Source of the DNA: Acinetobacter silvestris
GTDB lineage: Bacteria; Pseudomonadota; Gammaproteobacteria; Pseudomonadales; Moraxellaceae
Assembly: GCF_002135235.1 (NCBI RefSeq)
Contig: NZ_NEGB01000003.1
Coordinates: 186,001-250,000, forward strand
DNA: 64,000 nt
Reading direction: 5' to 3'
Part shown: piece after piece, positions 58,879-64,000 of the stretch
Layout: the number at the start of each line of letters is the position of its first letter
Position numbering within the stretch: position 1 is the stretch's first letter
Made by a program: the position numbers and the translations under genes
Notes under the pieces: model-generated
Seen by the model: only the letters and a program-made list of their open reading frames with translations
Databases searched by the model: none
What the model was told of the DNA's origin: nothing

Positions 58879-60021
58879 ATGTTGTACTTATGGATGCCTG
58901 AGGCCAATGGGGTTTGGCAATGGTCTCGTGGGGGAAGCTGGAATCAGACGCAGAGTCTGGAGCAGTTGCTACAAGAGATTAAATTAGAAAAAAGTGAAGA
59001 AGCAGTCGTTTTCTTTCCGAGTCGTGATGTGCAAATTATTCAGCAGAATTTGAATAAAGCTCAATATAAGCAATTGGGCGTGGATGGGATTAAATATTTA
59101 CTCGAAGAATATGTGATTCAGCCCATTGATCAGATGAGGGTTTTTTCGCATTTTCAGCAACCAGATCAAGTCTCAATCTTGGGTGTTGCACAGAATACCG
59201 TGCTGACATTACAGCATTCTCTTGCTCTGATTCCCGTTAAAGTCATTGCTTTATTGCCTGATTTTTTAATTCTACCAGTGCCGGCGGAAAATGAAATCAT
59301 ATTGGCTAATGTTAATGGGCGTCTATTGGTACGGGAAAATGAATTCTTAGGGAATTCTATTGATGATTTGGCTTTGTATTTGGAATTCGCTCAAAAAGTT
59401 ACTAGCTATAAATATAGTAATTTAACTAATGAGCAAGCAGAAAGCTTATTTGCAGTGAGTACGTCGGATATTCGTGAGAGTTTTAATTACCAATTTATTG
59501 AAATTCTTAAACCTAAGAGTCACCCTTACAATGTTTTACCTAAAGCGAAACAAGAGCAGTCTACAGTCTCTGGTTATTGGAAAGCATGTGCTGTTTTAGT
59601 ATTCGCCTTGCTGGTTACGCAGTTTAGTTATGATGCTTTGCGCTGGGTGAAACTTAAGAAACTCGCAGACCAAACTGCGATTCTTGCCATTGATCAATAC
59701 AAATCGTGGTTTGGTAATGCTGGGCGTGTGACAGAGCAAAATCTTCGGAGTTCTTTTGAAGGGAATTTAAGAGCAAGTCGAAATGCCAATACTCAAGCAT
59801 TGCAATTGTTGAGTCGGGTCGGGCCAATTTTGATGCAACATCAAATTGTGGCGAATCGGATTAATTATGACACGGCTATTTTAAATATGGATTTGGTCGC
59901 AAAATCGACTGAAGGTCTGAATACTTTGGTGCAGCAACTAAATCAGCAGGGATTTAAAGCTGAATTAGGGAATGTGCAAACGCAAGGTACATCTGTGGTT
60001 GGTTTGGTGAAAATACAATAA
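58879..60021 (+). CDS. gspL: Type II secretion protein GspL
   Basis: An inner-membrane component of the type II secretion system that links the ATPase GspE to GspM. The 380-residue protein has a cytoplasmic actin-like domain (about 1-235), a single membrane helix near residues 236-255 (KACAVLVFALLVTQFSYDAL), and a periplasmic ferredoxin-like domain (about 290-380). Its stop overlaps the start of gspM by one base (TAATG). No other gsp gene is here, as expected for dispersed Acinetobacter T2SS genes. Confidence 0.9.
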   Translation: MLYLWMPEANGVWQWSRGGSWNQTQSLEQLLQEIKLEKSEEAVVFFPSRDVQIIQQNLNKAQYKQLGVDGIKYLLEEYVIQPIDQMRVFSHFQQPDQVSILGVAQNTVLTLQHSLALIPVKVIALLPDFLILPVPAENEIILANVNGRLLVRENEFLGNSIDDLALYLEFAQKVTSYKYSNLTNEQAESLFAVSTSDIRESFNYQFIEILKPKSHPYNVLPKAKQEQSTVSGYWKACAVLVFALLVTQFSYDALRWVKLKKLADQTAILAIDQYKSWFGNAGRVTEQNLRSSFEGNLRASRNANTQALQLLSRVGPILMQHQIVANRINYDTAILNMDLVAKSTEGLNTLVQQLNQQGFKAELGNVQTQGTSVVGLVKIQ

Positions 60022-60500
60022 TGAAAAAAATACTAACTATACGAAATAGTCTGGATCTCTGGTTAGAGCGTATTTCTGAAAATTTAGAAAAAATGTCAAT
60101 GCGCGAACGTATGCTCGTAATTTTTACGAGTGTATTTGTTGTGGTTGCTCTGCTGGGTTCGGCATTATGGTATATGCATGCAGCAGCAGAAAAACAACAA
60201 CAGCGGGTTAATGAATTGAAAGACCTTGTTATTTGGATGCAGAGTAATGTGGTGACGATGAAGCCAGCTGATAATTTGGCACTGACGTCATTTGAAAAAA
60301 TTCAGCGAGTTGCTCAACAGCAAGGTTTATCTGTTGCATCGCAACAAGTGGGGGAGCAAATGCAGATTGTTGCTCAGCATGAAAATTACGCTATTCTGGC
60401 AAATTTTTTAACTCAATTGGCGCAAATAGGGCTGAGTGTTGAAAAGTTAGAACTGATCAAGGTGGATAGTCAGATTAAATTAACAGCGACAGTACAATAG
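60021..60500 (+). CDS. gspM: Type II secretion protein GspM
   Basis: A 159-residue inner-membrane protein that pairs with GspL. A cytoplasmic N-terminal segment of about 30 residues contains MSMRERMLVIF, the usual entry to a single membrane helix near residues 36-53 (FTSVFVVVALLGSALWYM). A periplasmic domain follows with GLSVASQQVGEQMQI and NFLTQLAQIGLSVEKLEL. It overlaps the end of gspL and is 89 bases before pyrD. Confidence 0.88.
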   Translation: MKKILTIRNSLDLWLERISENLEKMSMRERMLVIFTSVFVVVALLGSALWYMHAAAEKQQQRVNELKDLVIWMQSNVVTMKPADNLALTSFEKIQRVAQQQGLSVASQQVGEQMQIVAQHENYAILANFLTQLAQIGLSVEKLELIKVDSQIKLTATVQ

Positions 60501-60589
60501 CCAGTAAAATAAACATTGGTCAGGCATGGTGTTTTAATGGGGCTGTGCCTATAATAAGGCAACTTAAAAAGCTGTAGACTTTTATAGAT

Positions 60590-61594
60590 ATGTTGTATTC
60601 ACTTGCTCGCCCTTTGTTGTTTTCTTTGGCACCAGAGCGTGCACATGAACTGACATTATCATTACTTAAATCTTCCCATAAAATGGGTGTAATGCGTCAA
60701 GTTGTGGCAGCAAAACCGATCACGTGTATGGGTATTGAGTTTCCAAATCCTGTGGGCTTAGCCGCGGGATTGGATAAGAATGGTGCTTATATTGATGCTT
60801 TAGCCGGTTTAGGTTTTGGCTTTATTGAGATTGGTACCATTACACCTCGTCCCCAAGCGGGGAATCCTAAACCGCGTTTATTCCGTATTCCACAAGCCAA
60901 AGCGATTATTAATCGTATGGGTTTTAATAATGACGGCGTAGATCAATTGATAGAAAACGTCAAAGCTGCGAAATTCAAAGGCATTTTAGGCATTAATATT
61001 GGTAAAAATGCAGATACTGCGGTAGAAGATGCCGTTGCTGATTATTTAATTTGCCTTGAAAAAGTTTATAATTACGCGTCATACATCACTGTAAATATCT
61101 CCTCTCCAAATACTAAAAATTTACGTAGTTTACAAAGTGGTGATGCGTTAACAGAATTACTGGAAACACTGAAAAAACGTCAATTGGAATTGGCTGAAGA
61201 ACATCAGCATTATGTGCCTTTAGTACTGAAAGTTGCCCCAGATTTAACGCAATCAGATATTGAATTTATTGCATCGCAATTGCTTGAATTTAAAATTGAT
61301 GGTTTGATTGTGACCAATACTACTTTGTCTCGTGAAGGAGTCGAAGGGCTACCATTTGGTGATGAAGCTGGTGGTTTATCTGGCGCGCCAGTTTTTGAAA
61401 AAAGTACAGCATGTTTAGCTGAATTTTCTAAGTTACTCAAAGATCAAATTCCTTTAATTGGTGTTGGTGGAATTTTAACGGGTGAGCAAGCTGTCGCTAA
61501 GCAGCAAGCAGGTGCAAGTTTGGTACAGATTTATAGCGGCATGATTTATACAGGCCCAAGCCTGATTAAAGATTGTGTGCATGCTATGATTTGA
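60590..61594 (+). CDS. pyrD: Dihydroorotate dehydrogenase, class 2
   Basis: It oxidises dihydroorotate to orotate and passes electrons to quinone at the inner membrane. The 334-residue protein starts with the amphipathic membrane-binding helices of class 2 ([20 protein letters not shown]), then [36 protein letters not shown] with the catalytic Ser, and [10 protein letters not shown] and [11 protein letters not shown] for FMN. It follows gspM and precedes cvpA by 2 bases. Confidence 0.96.
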   Translation: MLYSLARPLLFSLAPERAHELTLSLLKSSHKMGVMRQVVAAKPITCMGIEFPNPVGLAAGLDKNGAYIDALAGLGFGFIEIGTITPRPQAGNPKPRLFRIPQAKAIINRMGFNNDGVDQLIENVKAAKFKGILGINIGKNADTAVEDAVADYLICLEKVYNYASYITVNISSPNTKNLRSLQSGDALTELLETLKKRQLELAEEHQHYVPLVLKVAPDLTQSDIEFIASQLLEFKIDGLIVTNTTLSREGVEGLPFGDEAGGLSGAPVFEKSTACLAEFSKLLKDQIPLIGVGGILTGEQAVAKQQAGASLVQIYSGMIYTGPSLIKDCVHAMI

Positions 61595-61596
61595 TC

Positions 61597-62181
61597 ATGA
61601 ATACCATAGATATTATCTTACTGATTATATTGCTTATTGGAGGGCTGAACGGTTTGCGACAAGGATTCGTTAAGGCCTTTGCGAACTTGGTAGGCTGGAT
61701 TTTTGCACTGATTGTCGGCGCAAAATATGCCAATATTATCGCACCTTTAATGTCATCACTCAGTCAAGATCCTGTGGTGCAAAAAATTGCTGCTTTTGCA
61801 TTTATTGTCTTAATTATTATTGTTCTCACTTGGCTTGTTACGGCTTTTTTAAATGGTCTTTTAAAGACACTAAAGCTAGGCCCTTTAAACCGCTTAGCGG
61901 GTGGTGCCTTTGGAACCCTGAAAGGTCTAATGATTGTTTTGGTGACAATGCAAGGGTTAAGCCCTTGGGTGGAGAGTTCACCGCATTGGAAACAATCCAA
62001 GCTCATACAAGTTTTATTGCCTTTTGCACCATTAGCAACGGAACTTTCCAAAGATGCAGCCAATCATGCATTGAGTGAAATGAAATCCGAAGATCCTCTT
62101 GAATCTAAACATGTAGATAAAGAAACTGATTCTGTTAATAAAGAACAGTCTTCTCATTCTACCAAAAACCCTTTTTATTAA
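61597..62181 (+). CDS. cvpA: CvpA-family membrane protein
   Basis: A 194-residue inner-membrane protein with about four hydrophobic helices (MNTIDIILLIILLIGGLNGL...) and a charged C-terminal tail. CvpA is needed for colicin V export in E. coli and lies upstream of purF there as well. The start at 61597 is preferred: 2 bases after pyrD and family-like. The gene pair cvpA-purF is conserved. Its cellular role is not established. Confidence 0.9.
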   Translation: MNTIDIILLIILLIGGLNGLRQGFVKAFANLVGWIFALIVGAKYANIIAPLMSSLSQDPVVQKIAAFAFIVLIIIVLTWLVTAFLNGLLKTLKLGPLNRLAGGAFGTLKGLMIVLVTMQGLSPWVESSPHWKQSKLIQVLLPFAPLATELSKDAANHALSEMKSEDPLESKHVDKETDSVNKEQSSHSTKNPFY

Positions 62182-62205
62182 TCCTAGCTAGTCTGCGAGG
62201 TAGTT

Positions 62206-63747
62206 ATGTGTGGAGTCGTTGGTATAGCCGGTAAAGCGCCTGTTAACCAAATGTTATTTGATGCGTTAACGATGTTACAACATCGTGGACAAGATGCAGC
62301 TGGGATCGTGACTTGCCATAATGGTCGTCTTTTTTTAAGAAAAGACAATGGTATGGTCCGTGATGTATTTCATACACGTCACATGCGTGCATTATTAGGT
62401 AACTATGGTATTGGCCACGTGCGTTATCCTACAGCGGGTTCGTCGAGCAGTGCTGAAGCGCAACCTTTTTATGTAAACTCTCCGTATGGGATTACATTGG
62501 CGCATAATGGTAATTTAACCAATGCTGCTGAAATTCATGATGATTTATTCAAAACTGACTTACGTCATATGAATACTGATTCAGACTCAGAAGTTTTGTT
62601 AAATGTCTTTGCGCATGAGCTACAAAAGTCAGCATCACTTGAGCCTACGCCAGCAGATATTTTTCATACCGTAAAGCGTGTCCATGAGCGTTGTAAAGGT
62701 GCTTACGGTGTGGTTGCAATGATCACAGGACACGGAATTGTGGGATTCCGCGATCCAAATGGTATTCGTCCACTGATCTATGGTTCACGTTTAACTGAAT
62801 CTGGTGAGAAAGAATATATTATTGCGTCTGAATCTGTTGCAATTACGGCATTGGGATTTAAAGTTGAGCGCGATATTGAGCCTGGAGAAGCGGTTTTTAT
62901 TAACGCTAAAGGCGAATTATTTGCGCAACAATGTGCAGAAAATCCGCAATATCGTCCATGTATTTTTGAATATGTGTATTTTGCACGTCCAGATGCAACG
63001 ATTGATGGTATTTCTGTTTATAAAGCCCGTTTAAAAATGGGTGAAAAATTAGCGTATAGTATTTTACGTGAATGGGGTGAAGACCATGATGTCGATGTGG
63101 TCATTCCAATTCCAGATACCAGTCGTACTTCGGCAGTAGAGTTGGCCAGTATTTTAGGGGTGAAGTTCCGCGAAGGTTTTATGAAAAACCGTTATATCGG
63201 ACGTACCTTTATTATGCCTGGTCAACAACAGCGTGAAAAATCTGTGCGTCAAAAGCTCAATCCTGTTGAGCTTGAATTCAAAGATAAAAACGTTTTATTG
63301 GTCGATGATTCAATTGTTCGCGGCACCACCTGTAATGAAATTATTCAAATGGCGCGTGATGCTGGTGCCAAAAAAGTTTATTTCGCATCTGCTGCACCTA
63401 TGGTGAAATATCCAAACGTGTATGGTATTGATATGCCAGTTAAAGATGAATTGATTGCTTCTAACCGTAGTGTGGAAGAAATTGAGAAAATCATTGGTGC
63501 AGACCGTTTAATTTTCCAAAATTTGGAAGATTTAAAAGATGCTGTACGCACCAGTAAAGTACCAGCTGTAACTGAATTTGATTGTTCAGTATTTGATGGT
63601 CAATACGTAACTGGCGACATTGATGATGCTTATCTGGATAAACTGGAGCAAAATCGAAATGATTCTGCTAAGAAACAGAAAGACGGTTATATTGATGTCA
63701 ATATTGATGCTGCTTCAGTCGATTTAAGCGGTATCAAAGAAATGTAA
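62206..63747 (+). CDS. purF: Amidophosphoribosyltransferase
   Basis: It starts purine synthesis by adding the glutamine amide to PRPP. The 513-residue protein has the N-terminal nucleophile Cys2 (MCGVVGIAG, glutaminase domain) and the PRPP motif [13 protein letters not shown] near residue 365. [10 protein letters not shown] near residue 25 is also typical. It follows cvpA by 24 bases. A strong terminator follows. Confidence 0.97.
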   Translation: MCGVVGIAGKAPVNQMLFDALTMLQHRGQDAAGIVTCHNGRLFLRKDNGMVRDVFHTRHMRALLGNYGIGHVRYPTAGSSSSAEAQPFYVNSPYGITLAHNGNLTNAAEIHDDLFKTDLRHMNTDSDSEVLLNVFAHELQKSASLEPTPADIFHTVKRVHERCKGAYGVVAMITGHGIVGFRDPNGIRPLIYGSRLTESGEKEYIIASESVAITALGFKVERDIEPGEAVFINAKGELFAQQCAENPQYRPCIFEYVYFARPDATIDGISVYKARLKMGEKLAYSILREWGEDHDVDVVIPIPDTSRTSAVELASILGVKFREGFMKNRYIGRTFIMPGQQQREKSVRQKLNPVELEFKDKNVLLVDDSIVRGTTCNEIIQMARDAGAKKVYFASAAPMVKYPNVYGIDMPVKDELIASNRSVEEIEKIIGADRLIFQNLEDLKDAVRTSKVPAVTEFDCSVFDGQYVTGDIDDAYLDKLEQNRNDSAKKQKDGYIDVNIDAASVDLSGIKEM

Positions 63748-63768
63748 TTGTAGTTTGAATAAACAATT

Positions 63769-63796
63769 AAAAAAGCGGGTATTTCCCGCTTTTTTA
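63769..63796 (+). terminator. Rho-independent terminator after purF
   Basis: AAAAAAGCGGG pairs with CCCGCTTTTTT around TATTT. Confidence 0.93.
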
Positions 63797-63900
63797 ATTT
63801 AAGATAAATGGGTCTGCTGGAACATTCATTCTTGTATTTTTTTTTCACATCATGGGATGAATGATCATGCGCCAGAAGCAATGTAATGGGGAATTTTACA

Positions 63901-64000
63901 TTGAAAGAAGTCAGTTATTATTTCATTAAAAACAAAAATATGCTGTGGTCTGCAAGTATTTGTTTGCTTGCGGTTATTTTAACCATTTTTATTTTAAATG
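63901..64000 (+). CDS. Start of a membrane protein, cut by the window end
   Basis: TTG at 63901 follows GGGGA at good spacing. The visible 33 residues begin with a polar stretch (KEVSYYFIKNKN) and continue with a hydrophobic helix (SASICLLAVILTIFILN), so an inner-membrane anchor or signal anchor is likely. The rest lies outside the window and no family can be named. Confidence 0.55.
   Translation, partial: MKEVSYYFIKNKNMLWSASICLLAVILTIFILN

Overview
The window reads as chromosomal DNA of an Acinetobacter species (Gammaproteobacteria, Moraxellaceae). The evidence is the low G+C, A/T-rich intergenic DNA with many short rho-independent terminators, a CsrA with a long C-terminal tail, the alaS-lysC-csrA order, the pyrB plus inactive-dihydroorotase pair, a HisZ-type histidine regulator, and gspL-gspM detached from other secretion genes. 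This assignment is by gene content and family resemblance; no database was searched.

Layout. 1-1,740: the 3' end of a sigma-54-dependent activator, then a heavily decayed IS5-family transposase. 1,738-4,640: a compact propionate unit (GntR regulator, prpB, prpC) closed by a strong terminator, without the acnD/prpF genes usually found next to it. 4,806-13,210: an accessory catabolic island with an SDR dehydrogenase, a tandem carboxymuconolactone-decarboxylase-fold protein, an ACS-type MFS carrier, a DUF1302 outer-membrane protein, an AraC-type regulator and an AlkK-like acyl-CoA ligase. 13,640-16,390: purine uptake and adenine deamination, with a possible small RNA in front. 16,478-25,181: small secreted cysteine proteins around a cytochrome b561, then rnhB, csrA, lysC, alaS, a GAPDH/E4PDH-family enzyme and a frameshifted coiled-coil gene. 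25,453-36,022: hisZ, purA, an M48 lipoprotein protease, a Tas-like reductase, crp/vfr, an OsmC protein, a broken M23 peptidase and clpB. 36,370-47,652: rlmKL, pyrB-pyrC', an OmpA-domain protein, an LprI-like lipoprotein, a DUF2520 protein, a desaturase and trmB. 47,839-55,894: a response regulator with a probable kinase remnant, a GST, an mdaB-ygiN-like pair, thiS-thiG, rpoH, a TusA-like protein, a cold-shock protein and a DEAD-box helicase. 55,960-64,000: a nitroreductase, gpsA, sixA, gspL-gspM, pyrD, cvpA, purF and the first codons of a membrane protein.

The most interesting signal is regulatory. Two promoters of the catabolic island, in front of the SDR gene (4,806-4,869) and in front of the acyl-CoA ligase gene (11,441-11,504), carry the same architecture: two 17-bp direct repeats exactly 21 bp apart, followed by the same octamer TGTAGTTT exactly 35 bp after the start of the second repeat. 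This is what an AraC-family activator site looks like, and an AraC-family gene (10,304) lies between the two promoters. It joins the genes into one inferred regulon: outer-membrane entry, carboxylate uptake, CoA activation and oxidation of a substrate that the sequence does not identify.

Other points: a perfect GntR palindrome pair before the propionate regulator; a good sigma-32-like promoter before clpB, with rpoH in the same window; two otherwise intact genes each broken by one missing base in a run of six A/T; a pair of paralogous four-cysteine secreted proteins; and a histidine-kinase fragment next to a response regulator.
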